64,000 nt of DNA, from NCBI RefSeq assembly GCF_003994415.1, contig NZ_CP034689.1, positions 5,952,001 to 6,016,000 of the forward strand, given 5' to 3'. The translations under genes were made by a program, and so were the position numbers. Source of the stretch: Achromobacter spanius. Lineage in GTDB: Bacteria > Pseudomonadota > Gammaproteobacteria > Burkholderiales > Burkholderiaceae_B. The notes beneath the pieces were generated by a model. That model ran no database searches, was not told the origin of the DNA, and worked only from the letters and a program-made list of their open reading frames with translations. Of this stretch, positions 36,082-45,931 are shown in pieces (positions within the stretch are counted from its first letter, which is position 1; every line of letters begins with the position of its first letter).

Positions 36082-36864
36082 TCAATCACTTCCAGCAGCC
36101 GCCACCACGGGCACGCCGGGCTGCGATGCCGACCGGGTGCCCGCCACGGGCTGGCATGACGCGGGGTGATACGTGTGCACCACCGACAGCTTCACCTGAT
36201 CACTGCGATTACCCTGCGCCGCGTGCAACGTTCGGCAATGGAAGAACACCACGTCGCCGGCCTGAAGCTCGGGGCACACCGCGCGCGCAATCCAATCGGC
36301 ATTTTGCGGTGCGTCTTCACGGAAGAATTTCTTGTCGTCGAATTGTTCGGGCGAGAAGGCCGCCGCGTGGGATCCGGGAATGAACGACAGACCGCCGTTG
36401 TTGCGCGTCTCGGGCCCCAGGGCTAGCCAACAGGAAACCAGGTCAGTGTCTGAAAAAGACCAATAACGAATGTCTTGATGCCATCCGGTCAGGCTGCCGT
36501 AGGCGGGATGCTTGGTCATCACGCAGTTGTGATGGACCGTGGACAGCACGGCGGGCTCGCCAAAATAACGCACCAACCACTGTCCAATGCGCGGGTTCGT
36601 CGCCCACTGCGCAAACAGCGGGTCGCGGGCGTAGGCGTTCAACAGACGCCGCACCGTCAAGCCGCCTTCGGCCCCGCGCGACTCGGGCGCGCCGGGGTAT
36701 TGCAGATCGGCTTCGTATTCGATGGGCGCCACATGCTCCGCCAAGTGGCGCTGGGCCAGGGCGCGCAGCGCGGCCACCTGGCTGGGGTCCGCGAACTGGC
36801 GGGCCACCACAAAGCCCTGCTTGCGCAGGACGGCTATCTGATCATCATGCAGAAACCCGGACAT
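36082..36864 (-). CDS. Phytanoyl-CoA dioxygenase (PhyH) family protein
   Basis: A 260-residue Fe(II)/2-oxoglutarate oxygenase. The iron ligands appear as GWHQDIRYW (H-x-D) and the distal histidine in CRTLHAAQGNRS, followed by the 2-oxoglutarate arginine in that motif. The ATG at 36864 is preferred to 36876 because GAGG precedes it. It is on the same strand as the IclR gene downstream and could hydroxylate the compound handled by the neighbouring catabolic cluster. The substrate is unknown. Confidence 0.87.
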   Translation of the reverse strand: MSGFLHDDQIAVLRKQGFVVARQFADPSQVAALRALAQRHLAEHVAPIEYEADLQYPGAPESRGAEGGLTVRRLLNAYARDPLFAQWATNPRIGQWLVRYFGEPAVLSTVHHNCVMTKHPAYGSLTGWHQDIRYWSFSDTDLVSCWLALGPETRNNGGLSFIPGSHAAAFSPEQFDDKKFFREDAPQNADWIARAVCPELQAGDVVFFHCRTLHAAQGNRSDQVKLSVVHTYHPASCQPVAGTRSASQPGVPVVAAAGSD

Positions 36865-36981
36865 CTCAATCCTCACACCCCGCGGCGGTTGCGAAGCGTC
36901 TGCGTGCGGGGCAGGCGCGTACCGGTCAGGCGCCGGTATACGCGGGGAAGGCTAGATTACCAAAGCGCCCGGGGCCGCGCG

Positions 36982-38097
36982 TCAGGCGGAAGGAGTTTTT
37001 TCAACCTGTGGTGGCAAGGGTCGTTGGGACCGCCCGGCCTCGCGTTCCTGGACCTCGTGGTGGACCCATTCCCGCCACACGGCCACCAGCAGCGCCATCA
37101 ACACCGGGCCCACGAACAAGCCGACGATACCCATCGTCTTCACACCGCCCACCAGCCCGAAAAACGTCGGCAGGAAAGGCAGTTTGACCGGCCCGCCCAC
37201 CAGACGCGGGCGCAGCGTTTTATCGACGATGAACAGTTCGACACTGCCCCAGACCATCAGCGCGATGCCCGCAACCAGATGGCCGGAGCCCACCAGGTAC
37301 AGCGACACCAGCGTGAACGACAGCGGTGCGCCGCCCGGGATCAAGGCCATGAAGCCGGTCACCACGCCCAGCAGCACCGGCGACGGCACGCCCGCCACCC
37401 AGTACGCAATACCCAGCACCAGGCCTTCGCCCAGGGCGATCAGGCCCATGCCGGTGACAGTGGAATTGATGGTGGCCGGCACCACGCGCGAAAAACGCTG
37501 CCAGCGGGCCGGCAGAATACGTTCGCCCAGCACGTCCAACTGGGCCACCATACGCACACCGTCCTTGTAGACGAAGAACAGCGTGATCAGCATGAACAAT
37601 ACGGTCAGCAACAGCTGGAACACATTACCCGTGGCCGCCAGCACCATGCGGTAGATGTTGCCCAGGTGCTCGCCGCTGACCGCCTCGACCAATTCGCCCA
37701 GCGCGTGCGGCTGGCCAATATAGGATTCCCAGTACTGGCCCAGGCGTTCGCCGAAGACCGGCATGGACGAGATCCAGTTAGGCACCGCCACCCCATGACG
37801 GTTGGCCGCGATGGCCCAGGCGAAGAAGGTGCTGGCTTCCTTGATGGCGTAGGACAGCGCAAATGACATCGGCACGATCAGCACCACGATGACCATTAGC
37901 AAGGCCAGGGAAGCCGCTATCGCCGTGCGGCCGCCGCAGCGCACGACCAGGCGGCGGTACAAAGGCCAAGTGGCCAGGCCGATAATCATTGCCGCCAAGG
38001 CGGGGACGAGGAAGCCGCTAAGGAAGTAGACCCCAGCCAACAGCACAAGCAGCAGCAGCCAACGGGCGATCAGGTAAGCGGGAAGTACAGGCTGCAT
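36982..38097 (-). CDS. AI-2E family transporter
   Basis: A 371-residue membrane protein with about eight helices. The family signature occurs as GVVTGFMALIPGGAPLSFTL, with the PRLVGGPVKLPFLPTFFGLVGG region towards the C-terminus. The family includes autoinducer-2 exporters and Na+/H+ antiporters, and most members have no proven substrate. It appears to be a single-gene unit. Confidence 0.87.
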   Translation of the reverse strand: MQPVLPAYLIARWLLLLVLLAGVYFLSGFLVPALAAMIIGLATWPLYRRLVVRCGGRTAIAASLALLMVIVVLIVPMSFALSYAIKEASTFFAWAIAANRHGVAVPNWISSMPVFGERLGQYWESYIGQPHALGELVEAVSGEHLGNIYRMVLAATGNVFQLLLTVLFMLITLFFVYKDGVRMVAQLDVLGERILPARWQRFSRVVPATINSTVTGMGLIALGEGLVLGIAYWVAGVPSPVLLGVVTGFMALIPGGAPLSFTLVSLYLVGSGHLVAGIALMVWGSVELFIVDKTLRPRLVGGPVKLPFLPTFFGLVGGVKTMGIVGLFVGPVLMALLVAVWREWVHHEVQEREAGRSQRPLPPQVEKTPSA

Positions 38098-38214
38098 AGA
38101 GCGGATCGACAGTAAGGGCGTTGTAGGCTTTGACTGTCGGACTATACAGACGTTTCAAAAAATACGAGGGACACAATCCCTGTATTTACTACGGGGTTTC
38201 CCGTGATCCAGCTG

Positions 38215-38240
38215 CGTGGCGCGCCACCGGACGCGCCACG
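38215..38240 (-). terminator. GC-rich hairpin downstream of the LysR gene
   Basis: A perfect 9-bp stem, CGTGGCGCG with CGCGCCACG, lies just past the LysR stop. There is no U-run, so it is only a possible terminator. Confidence 0.35.
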
Positions 38241-38248
38241 CCAGGGGC

Positions 38249-39358
38249 TTAGAGCGCGTACTCGGCCGCCTCTTCGCGCGGACTGCGACGGCGCGGCGGC
38301 GTTTGGGCCAGCAACGTTTGGGCTACCGCGGGTTCAGTGTGAGGCCGGGCTTGGGTCGGCACCGCCGGCGCCCCCATCGTCATGGCGCTGGGCATGCCCA
38401 ATTGACGTTGATAGACGCCGCAACTGGCCGCCGCCGGGTCGGTCTCGTCCCGGCCGCTAAGCAAGGGGCATCCGGCGAACAATTCCGCCACCCAATCGGT
38501 AAACGCGCGCACCTTGGGCGACAACTGCCGGCTTTGCGGATACAGCACTGAAATGGGGGTGGAGCTGGGCTTCCATTGCGGCAGGATCTCGATCAGCTCG
38601 CCCGACTGCAAATAGGGCAATGCCATATAGCGGGCCACCTGTATCAGGCCGAATCCCTTCAAACCGCAATCCAGATAGGCGCCGGCTTCGTTCACCGCCA
38701 CCGTGCCCTTCATGTCCACTTCCTGGTGCTTGCCGTCCACCTTGAAGTCCCACGCGCAGTTGCGGCCCGTGCGGCTCATGAAGTAATGCACCGCGTGATG
38801 GTCGCGCAGCGATTCAATGGTTTGCGGCATGCCGTGGCGCGCCACATAGGTGGGCGACGCGCAGGTGACCGTCTGCAGGGTGCCGATACGGCGCGCCACC
38901 AGGCTGGAATCTTCCAGGTCGCCCGCGCGGATCACGCAGTCCACGGCCTCTTGCACCATATCCACAGGCCGGTCGCCCATGCCCAGCACCAGCTCGACGT
39001 CCGGGTATTTGTCGTGGAAATCACACAATGAGGGAATCAGGATCAGCCGCCCGATGCAGGTCGGCACATCGATGCGCAGCCGCCCTTTCAGGCGCAGCGC
39101 CGCTTCCTGGAAGCAGGCCTCGGTTTCTTCTACGTCGGCCAGAATGCGCACGCAGTGCTGGTAATAGCCCGCGCCGTCCGGCGTCAGGCCGATACGACGC
39201 GTGGTGCGGTTAAGCAGGCGCACGCCCAGCAGGCGTTCAAGGTTCTGGATGATGGTGGTGACGGTGGTGCGCGGTAGCGAGAGGCTGTCGGCCGCCCGCG
39301 TGAAGCTGTTGGCGTCCACGACGCGCACAAACACCTGCATAGCCTGAAAACGGTCCAT
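38249..39358 (-). CDS. LysR-family regulator divergent from the RND efflux operon
   Basis: A 369-residue LysR protein, longer than usual because of a C-terminal tail of about 65 residues rich in Pro, Ala and Arg. The DNA-binding domain is MDRFQAMQVFVRVVDANSFT with SLPRTTVTTIIQNLERLLGV. Its sequence is not MexT-like, although MexT is the LysR activator of the corresponding Pseudomonas pump. Its divergent position makes it the likely regulator of the pump genes. Confidence 0.87.
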   Translation of the reverse strand: MDRFQAMQVFVRVVDANSFTRAADSLSLPRTTVTTIIQNLERLLGVRLLNRTTRRIGLTPDGAGYYQHCVRILADVEETEACFQEAALRLKGRLRIDVPTCIGRLILIPSLCDFHDKYPDVELVLGMGDRPVDMVQEAVDCVIRAGDLEDSSLVARRIGTLQTVTCASPTYVARHGMPQTIESLRDHHAVHYFMSRTGRNCAWDFKVDGKHQEVDMKGTVAVNEAGAYLDCGLKGFGLIQVARYMALPYLQSGELIEILPQWKPSSTPISVLYPQSRQLSPKVRAFTDWVAELFAGCPLLSGRDETDPAAASCGVYQRQLGMPSAMTMGAPAVPTQARPHTEPAVAQTLLAQTPPRRRSPREEAAEYAL

Positions 39359-39742
39359 GGCAACGGTGTCCTTTTAGGCAAATAAGTCGGGGTGAACGGA
39401 GCATAACCCGATTTTTGCGCTGATTAGTCAACCCTGCCGAATAGTGTTGCCGAATTAACTGAGTTTATCCGGCCCGGCAAAACACTCAGAATGCAAACCA
39501 TCTTGAAGTGCCCTTGCCTCCCGGCGACCCCACAGGGCATGTCAATCCTCAACTTTCCGTCCCCTGTAGAAGCCAGCCGCCAACCGGCTTTCTGCCTCGG
39601 GAACCTAACTCTGTTGAATGTTGCATCGCAATATACCCAGGGTGCCAACGGATGCTCAGGACTGCCATGCCCGATCGCCACGGCCGCCTCCGCCCCAGGC
39701 CAACAAGCGCGCTTTCGCACCTATACCACTCAAGGAAACATC
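39359..39742. other. Divergent regulatory gap between LysR and efflux genes
   Basis: This 384-bp stretch holds no convincing gene. The frame of the adaptor gene stays open back to 39491, but without a ribosome site or signal-like sequence. An AT-rich patch at about 39430-39470 is the likely control region. I could not fix a promoter or LysR box. Confidence 0.4.
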
Positions 39743-40939
39743 ATGGTTTCGCGTAAACGTATTGCTTTGCTCGTTGTCTTTGCCGCCGTGCTGGCGGCCG
39801 GAGGCGGCTACGCCCTGACCCGTGACCCCGCCGGCGGCAAAGCCGCCATGGCCCAAGGCGCCCCGACCGCGCCGCCCGTGGAAGTGGCCGAAGTGGTCAG
39901 CAAGACCATCGTGGACTGGCAGCGCTATTCGGGCCGCCTGGAAGCCATCGACCGCGTCGACATCCGCCCGCTGGTGTCGGGCACCCTGACCAAAGTGCAT
40001 TTCCAGGACGGCAGCATCGTCAAGAAGGGCGACGTGCTCTTCACCATTGACCCGCGCCCCTACAAGGCCGAAGTGGACCGCGCCGCCGCCGCCCTGACCG
40101 CCGCCCGGGCCCGCGCGTCGTACACCGCCGCCGACCTGGCGCGCGGCCAGCGCCTCTTGAAAGACAACGCCATCGCCCGCCGCGATTTCGAGGAAAAGCA
40201 GAACGCCGCCCGCGAAGCCGCCGCCAACCTGCAAGGCGCGCAGGCCGCGCTGGACTACGCCAAGCTGAACCTGGGCTACACCAGCATCGAAGCGCCGGTT
40301 GATGGCCGCGTGTCGCGCGCCGAAGTCACCGAGGGCAACGTGGTGGCCGCCGGCGCCGGTTCGGTGCCGCTGACCACCCTGGTGTCGGTGTCGAAGATGT
40401 ACGCATCGTTCGACGTGGACGAACAAACCTTCCTGAAGTACGTCAACCCCGCCCGCAACGACAAGGCGGGCTCGGTGCCGGTTCAACTGGGCCTGGCGAA
40501 CGAAGAAGGCTATTCGCGCACGGGCTTCGTGCAGTCGGTGGACAACCGCCTGGACGCCAACTCGGGCACGATCCGCGTGCGCGCCGAGTTCGACAACACC
40601 GACGGCTCGCTCTTGCCCGGTTTGTATGCCCGCGTGCGCCTGGGCGGCAGCGAACCCCGCTCCGCCGTGCTGATCGATGAAAAAGCCATCGGCACCGACC
40701 AGGACAAGCGCTACGTGCTGGTGCTGGACGACAAGAACCACGCCGTCTACCGCCAGGTGAAGCTGGGCGCCAACCAGGAAGGCCTGCGGGTCGTGGATTC
40801 CGGGCTTGCCGTCGGCGACCGCATCGTCGTCAACGGCCTGCAACGCATCCGCCCCGGTGACGCCGTGACCCCCACCGTCGTGCCCATGGTCGCCGCCAAG
40901 CGCGCGCCGGTGCAGACCGCCGCGGCCCAAGTCCAGTAA
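39743..40939 (+). CDS. axyE: RND efflux periplasmic adaptor, MexE-type
   Basis: A 398-residue membrane fusion protein that links the inner-membrane pump to the outer-membrane channel. A signal or anchor segment (IALLVVFAAVLAAGGGYAL) is followed by the lipoyl/hairpin region (VSGTLTKVHFQDGSIVKKGD) and the YVLVLDDKNHAVYRQVKLG barrel. Long stretches parallel MexE, such as LNLGYTSIEAPVDGRVSRAE and DRIVVNGLQRIRPGDAVTP. AAGGAA precedes the ATG at 39743. In Achromobacter the equivalent pump is called AxyEF-OprN. The gene name assumes that this is that system. Confidence 0.85.
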   Translation: MVSRKRIALLVVFAAVLAAGGGYALTRDPAGGKAAMAQGAPTAPPVEVAEVVSKTIVDWQRYSGRLEAIDRVDIRPLVSGTLTKVHFQDGSIVKKGDVLFTIDPRPYKAEVDRAAAALTAARARASYTAADLARGQRLLKDNAIARRDFEEKQNAAREAAANLQGAQAALDYAKLNLGYTSIEAPVDGRVSRAEVTEGNVVAAGAGSVPLTTLVSVSKMYASFDVDEQTFLKYVNPARNDKAGSVPVQLGLANEEGYSRTGFVQSVDNRLDANSGTIRVRAEFDNTDGSLLPGLYARVRLGGSEPRSAVLIDEKAIGTDQDKRYVLVLDDKNHAVYRQVKLGANQEGLRVVDSGLAVGDRIVVNGLQRIRPGDAVTPTVVPMVAAKRAPVQTAAAQVQ

Positions 40940-40965
40940 GGCCCGCGCGTCTTCAGAGAACGTTC

Positions 40966-43900
40966 ATGAATATCTCAAAGTTCTTCATCGACCGGCCGAT
41001 CTTCGCCGGCGTGCTGTCCATTCTGGTGCTATTGGCAGGCCTCTTGGCCATGTTCCAACTGCCCATTTCCGAATACCCGGAAGTCGTGCCGCCGTCGGTG
41101 GTGGTGCGCGCGCAGTATCCGGGCGCCAACCCCAAGGTCATCGCCGAGACCGTTGCGTCGCCGCTGGAAGAATCCATCAACGGCGTCGAAGACATGCTGT
41201 ACATGCAGTCGCAGGCCAATAGCGACGGCAACCTGACGCTGACGGTCAACTTCAAGCTGGGCGTGGACCCGGACAAGGCGCAGCAACTGGTGCAGAACCG
41301 CGTGTCGCAAGCGCTGCCGCGCCTGCCGCCGGACGTGCAGCGCCTGGGCGTGACCACCGCCAAGAGCTCGCCCACCTTGACGCTGGTGGTGCACCTGATC
41401 TCGCCTAACGACCGCTACGACATCACCTACCTGCGCAACTACGCGATCCTGAACGTGAAGGACCGCCTGGCCCGCATCACGGGCGTGGGCGAGGTCACGG
41501 TGTGGGGCTCGGGCAACTACTCGATGCGTATCTGGCTGGACCCGCAAAAGGTGGCGCAGCGCGGCATGACCGCGTCGGAAGTTGTTGCCGCCATCCGCGA
41601 ACAGAACGTGCAGGTGGCCGCCGGCGTGATCGGTGCATCGCCCACGCAAGGCGACGTGCCGCTGCAACTGAACGTGAATACGCGCGGCCGCCTGCAAACC
41701 GAGGAAGAGTTCCGCGACATCATCCTGAAGACCTCGCCCGATGGCGCCGTGACCTATCTGTCCGACGTTGCCCGCGTGGAACTGGACGCCCAGGAATACG
41801 GCCTGCGTTCGCTGCTGGACAACAAGCAGGCGGTGGGCATGGGCATCATGCAGTCGCCGGGCGCCAACGCCTTGGACGTGTCGTCCCAGGTGCGCGCCGC
41901 CATGGCCGAGCTGGCGCAAGACTTCCCGCCGGGCGTGGAGTACCGCATCGAATACGACCCCACGCAGTTCGTGCGGTCCAGTATCGAAGCCGTGGTGCAC
42001 ACGCTGCTGGAAGCCATTGCACTGGTGGTGCTGGTGGTGATCCTGTTCCTGCAAACGTGGCGTGCGTCGATCATTCCGCTGCTGGCCGTGCCGGTTTCCA
42101 TCGTGGGGACGTTCGCGCTGCTGCTGGTGTTCGGCTATTCCATCAACGCGCTCTCGCTCTTCGGGATGGTGCTGGCCATCGGGATCGTGGTGGACGATGC
42201 GATCGTGGTGGTGGAAAACGTGGAACGCAATATCGCGGCGGGCTTGAGTCCACGCGACGCGACGTATCGGGCCATGCGTGAAGTCAGCGGCCCCATCATC
42301 GCCATCGCGTTGACGCTGTGCGCCGTGTTCGTGCCGCTGGCCTTCATGACAGGCCTGACCGGCCAGTTCTACAAGCAGTTCGCCATGACCATCGCCATTT
42401 CGACGGTGATCTCGGCCTTCAACTCGCTGACCCTGTCGCCCGCGCTGTCGGCCCTGCTGCTGAAAAGCCATCACGACAAGCCGGACTGGCTGACCCGTGG
42501 CATGAACCGCGTCTTCGGCCGCTTCTTCAACTGGTTCAACAACATGTTCGGCCGCGCGTCCGAGTCCTACGGCACGGGTGTGTCGCGCGTCATCCGCCGC
42601 AAGGCGGGCGCCATGGGCGTGTACGCGGTGCTGGTGGCCGCCACGATCGGGGTGTCGTACCTGGTGCCCGGCGGCTTCGTGCCCGCGCAGGACAAGCAGT
42701 ACCTGATCGGCTTCACGCAGTTGCCCAACGGCGCGTCGCTGGACCGCACGGAAGCGGTGATCCGCCGCATGAGCGATATCGCCCTGAAAGAACCCGGCGT
42801 GCAATCCGCCATTGCCTTCCCCGGTCTGTCGATCAACGGTTTCACCAATAGTTCCAGCGCCGGCATCGTGTTCGTCACGCTCAAGCCTTTTGACGAACGC
42901 AAGAGCGCCGAGCTTTCCGGCGACGCCATTGCCGCATCGCTGAACCAGAAGTTTGCCGCCATCCAAGACTCGTTCATTGCGGTGTTCCCGCCCCCGCCCG
43001 TGATGGGTCTGGGCACGCTGGGCGGCTTCAAGCTGCAACTGGAAGACCGCGCGGCGCTGGGCTATGCCGAACTGGACAAGGCCAAGCAAGCCTTCCTGGC
43101 AAAGGCGCGCGAAACGCCTGAATTGGGCCCGGCGTTCTCCAGCTACGAAATCAACGTGCCGCAATTGGATGTGGACCTGGACCGCGTGAAGGCCAAGCAG
43201 CTGGGTGTGCCGGTGACGGAAGTGTTCGACACCATGCAGATCTACCTGGGCTCGATGTACGTGAACGACTTCAACCGTTTTGGCCGCGTGTTCCAGGTGC
43301 GTGCGCAAGCCGATGCCCAGTTCCGCGCGCATGCCGACGACATCCTGCAACTGAAGACCCGCAACGCGGCGGGCGACATGGTGCCGCTGTCGTCCTTGGT
43401 GACGGTCAACCAGACCTTCGGCCCGGAAATGGTGGTGCGCTACAACGGCTACACCGCCGCCGACATCAACGGCGGCCCGGCGCCCGGCTACTCGTCTGAC
43501 CAGGCGCAAGCCGCGGCCGAACGTGTCGCCGCCGAAACGCTGCCGCGTGGCGTGAAGTTCGAATGGACCGACCTGACGTATCAGCAGATTTTGGCGGGCA
43601 ATGCCGGCTTGTGGGTGTTCCCCATCAGCGTGCTGTTGGTGTTCCTGGTGCTGGCCGCGCTGTACGAAAGCCTGACCTTGCCGCTGGCCGTGATTTTGAT
43701 CGTGCCGATGAGCATCCTGGCCGCGCTGACGGGCGTGTACCTGACGGGCAACGACAACAACATCTTCACGCAGATCGGCTTGATGGTGCTGGTGGGCTTG
43801 TCAGCGAAGAACGCGATTCTGATCGTGGAGTTCGCCCGAGAGCTTGAGATGAGTGGCCGCACGCCGCTGGAAGCCGCGATTGAAGCCAGCCGCCTGCGTC

Positions 43901-44181
43901 TGCGCCCGATCTTGATGACGTCCATCGCCTTCATCATGGGTGTGGTGCCGCTGGTGCTGTCCTCGGGCGCTGGTTCGGAGATGCGCCATGCCATGGGGGT
44001 GGCCGTGTTCTTCGGGATGTTGGGCGTGACCTTGTTCGGCCTGTTCCTGACACCGGTGTTCTACGTGTTGCTGCGCTCGCTGGGCGGCAAGCCGCTGCAT
44101 TCGGCGGCCCCGCATGAAGCGCCGGAGTGCGCGCCGCACATCGACACGAACGCGCCGCCCACCACGCAGACTCACGCTTGA
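40966..44181 (+). CDS. axyF: RND efflux inner-membrane pump, MexF-type
   Basis: A 1071-residue hydrophobe/amphiphile efflux-1 transporter. It opens ISKFFIDRPIFAGVLSILVL with QLPISEYPEVVPPSVVVRA, and has the helix 4 motif GIVVDDAIVVVENVERN carrying the proton-relay aspartates. The second half carries NNIFTQIGLMVLVGLSAKNA. The similarity to MexF runs throughout. MexF-type pumps export fluoroquinolones, chloramphenicol and trimethoprim in Pseudomonas. The actual spectrum here is unknown. It lies 26 bp after the adaptor gene. Confidence 0.9.
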   Translation: MNISKFFIDRPIFAGVLSILVLLAGLLAMFQLPISEYPEVVPPSVVVRAQYPGANPKVIAETVASPLEESINGVEDMLYMQSQANSDGNLTLTVNFKLGVDPDKAQQLVQNRVSQALPRLPPDVQRLGVTTAKSSPTLTLVVHLISPNDRYDITYLRNYAILNVKDRLARITGVGEVTVWGSGNYSMRIWLDPQKVAQRGMTASEVVAAIREQNVQVAAGVIGASPTQGDVPLQLNVNTRGRLQTEEEFRDIILKTSPDGAVTYLSDVARVELDAQEYGLRSLLDNKQAVGMGIMQSPGANALDVSSQVRAAMAELAQDFPPGVEYRIEYDPTQFVRSSIEAVVHTLLEAIALVVLVVILFLQTWRASIIPLLAVPVSIVGTFALLLVFGYSINALSLFGMVLAIGIVVDDAIVVVENVERNIAAGLSPRDATYRAMREVSGPIIAIALTLCAVFVPLAFMTGLTGQFYKQFAMTIAISTVISAFNSLTLSPALSALLLKSHHDKPDWLTRGMNRVFGRFFNWFNNMFGRASESYGTGVSRVIRRKAGAMGVYAVLVAATIGVSYLVPGGFVPAQDKQYLIGFTQLPNGASLDRTEAVIRRMSDIALKEPGVQSAIAFPGLSINGFTNSSSAGIVFVTLKPFDERKSAELSGDAIAASLNQKFAAIQDSFIAVFPPPPVMGLGTLGGFKLQLEDRAALGYAELDKAKQAFLAKARETPELGPAFSSYEINVPQLDVDLDRVKAKQLGVPVTEVFDTMQIYLGSMYVNDFNRFGRVFQVRAQADAQFRAHADDILQLKTRNAAGDMVPLSSLVTVNQTFGPEMVVRYNGYTAADINGGPAPGYSSDQAQAAAERVAAETLPRGVKFEWTDLTYQQILAGNAGLWVFPISVLLVFLVLAALYESLTLPLAVILIVPMSILAALTGVYLTGNDNNIFTQIGLMVLVGLSAKNAILIVEFARELEMSGRTPLEAAIEASRLRLRPILMTSIAFIMGVVPLVLSSGAGSEMRHAMGVAVFFGMLGVTLFGLFLTPVFYVLLRSLGGKPLHSAAPHEAPECAPHIDTNAPPTTQTHA

Positions 44182-44249
44182 AGTTGGCCAGAAGAGAAGC
44201 CAGCGCGTCTTGCCCCACCAGGCAAGGCGCGCGCCAAAGAGAATTCATC

Positions 44250-45728
44250 ATGATCCAAAGACTGACCCGCGGTTCCGCCCTGCTTGCCGTCCTGCTCGTG
44301 CTGGCCGGCTGCGCGGTGGGCCCCACGTATGAAAAGCCATCCGCCGCCACGCCGGCGACCTTCAAGGAAGCGGCCTTGCCCGCGTCAGAAGCCGGCACCT
44401 GGAAGCCCGCCGAACCGTCGGAAGACGCGCTGCGCGGCGCCTGGTGGAAGATATTCGGCGACGAAGGCCTGAACCAGTTGGAAGAAGAAGCGCAGCAGGC
44501 CAACCAGAACCTGCAAGCCGCTGCCGCCCGCCTGGCGCAGTCGCGCGCGCTGCAACGCGAAGCCCGCGCCGGCTTCTTCCCGACGCTGGACGCGGCCTTT
44601 GGCCCGAACCGCCAGCGCCCCTCGGCCGTGTCGCAAGGCCTGCCCGACGGCACGTCCACCAGCCCGGTGACGACGTGGCGCGCGCAAGGCGCGGTGTCGT
44701 ATGAAGCCGACCTGTTTGGCCGCGTGGCCTCCACCGCGGACGCCGCCACCGCCGATGCGCAACAAAGCGAGGCGCTGTACCGCTCGGTGCTGCTGGCCTT
44801 GCAGGCCGACGTGGCCTCGACCTATTTCCTGGTCCGCGAGCAGGACGCCGAATCGCAGCTTTACCACCAGACGGTCAAGCTGCGCACCGACACGCTGCAA
44901 TTGATCCAGCGCCGTTTCGACGCCGGCGACATCAGCGAACTGGACCTGGCCCGCGCCAAGTCCGAACTGGCGTCGGCGCAGTCGGAAGCGCTGGGCATCG
45001 ACCGCCGCCGCGCCGCCGCCGAACACGCGCTGGCCGTGCTGTTGGGCCGCGCGCCGTCTGAATTCACAATGCCGCCGCAGCCGATTGAAAAGGTGGCGCT
45101 GTCGATACCGGCAGGCTTGCCGTCCACCCTGCTGGAACGCCGCCCCGACATCGCCGCCGCCGAACGCGCCATGGCCGCCGCCAATGCCCGCGTGGGCGCG
45201 GCCAAGTCCGCGTTCTTCCCGCGCCTGGACATCACCGGCGCCTTTGGCTATGAATCGTCCGACCTGGGCAACCTGTTCCAGTGGTCCAGCCGCACGTTCC
45301 TGCTGGGCCCGCTGGTGGGCGCCGCGCTGTCGATGCCGATCTTCGACGGCGGCCGCCGCCAGGCCGGCCTGGACCGCGCTCGCGCCGTGTACGAGGAAGA
45401 CGTTGCTGTGTATCGCCAAACGGTGCTGAACGCCTTCCGCGAGGTGGAAGACAACCTGGCAAACCTGCGCATCCTGGCCGACCAGACCAAGGCGCAAGAC
45501 GCCGCCGTCCAAGCCTCGGCCCGCGCCGCGATGCTGTCGCACACGCAGTATCGCGAAGGTAGCATCAGCTACCTGGACGTGATCGAAGCCGACCGCAGCG
45601 TGCTGCTGCAACAGCGCGTTGCCGTACAGTTGAGCGGCGAACAGGCCCGCTCGGCGGTAGCCCTGATCCGCGCCATCGGCGGCGGCTGGGACAACCCCGT
45701 CCCCCCGGACACGGTGGCCACCCGGTAG
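44250..45728 (+). CDS. oprN: RND efflux outer-membrane channel lipoprotein, OprN/OprM-type
   Basis: A 492-residue outer-membrane factor of the NodT family. The lipobox is LLVLAGC, followed by AVGPTYEKP as is typical. It has two TolC-type repeats, with RRFDAGDISELDLARAKSEL in the first and the matching QYREGSISYLDVIEADRSVL in the second. The start at 44250 is chosen for the signal peptide over the open frame to 44127. The TAG stop lies in a partial GTAGGATGG sequence that precedes a full 65-bp element. Confidence 0.88.
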   Translation: MIQRLTRGSALLAVLLVLAGCAVGPTYEKPSAATPATFKEAALPASEAGTWKPAEPSEDALRGAWWKIFGDEGLNQLEEEAQQANQNLQAAAARLAQSRALQREARAGFFPTLDAAFGPNRQRPSAVSQGLPDGTSTSPVTTWRAQGAVSYEADLFGRVASTADAATADAQQSEALYRSVLLALQADVASTYFLVREQDAESQLYHQTVKLRTDTLQLIQRRFDAGDISELDLARAKSELASAQSEALGIDRRRAAAEHALAVLLGRAPSEFTMPPQPIEKVALSIPAGLPSTLLERRPDIAAAERAMAAANARVGAAKSAFFPRLDITGAFGYESSDLGNLFQWSSRTFLLGPLVGAALSMPIFDGGRRQAGLDRARAVYEEDVAVYRQTVLNAFREVEDNLANLRILADQTKAQDAAVQASARAAMLSHTQYREGSISYLDVIEADRSVLLQQRVAVQLSGEQARSAVALIRAIGGGWDNPVPPDTVATR

Positions 45729-45734
45729 GATGGC

Positions 45735-45800
45735 GTAGGATGGGTGCAGCGCGGCACGCGCCATGCCCAGAACCCAAACGCCGAACGCGCGTAACCCATC
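45735..45800 (+). repeat. 65-bp-type element (66 bp)
   Basis: It begins GTAGGATGGGTGCAGCGCG and ends CGCGCGTAACCCATC, and is nearly identical to the next copy. A truncated GTAGGATGG precedes it at 45725 and supplies the oprN stop. Confidence 0.85.
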
Positions 45801-45816
45801 GCACAAGGCCAAACCC

Positions 45817-45881
45817 GTAGGATGGGTGCAGCGCGGCACGGCCATGCCCAGAACCCAAACGCCGAACGCGCGTAACCCATC
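45817..45881 (+). repeat. 65-bp element, second direct copy
   Basis: It differs from the preceding copy by one missing dinucleotide-type step inside. The two form a short direct tandem with 16 bp between them. Confidence 0.85.
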
Positions 45882-45931
45882 ATGCAACGGTTGCCATATG
45901 GCTAAGCTTCAGAAGAACTGTTGCGCTGCTT

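Noticed and set aside
39491..39742. Upstream extension of the axyE frame
   Set aside because: It has no ribosome site and would bury the export signal. AAGGAA precedes the ATG at 39743.
41029..43509. 826-codon minus-strand ORF opposite the RND pump gene
   Set aside because: It is His/Arg/Gln-rich antisense translation of axyF with no recognisable domain.
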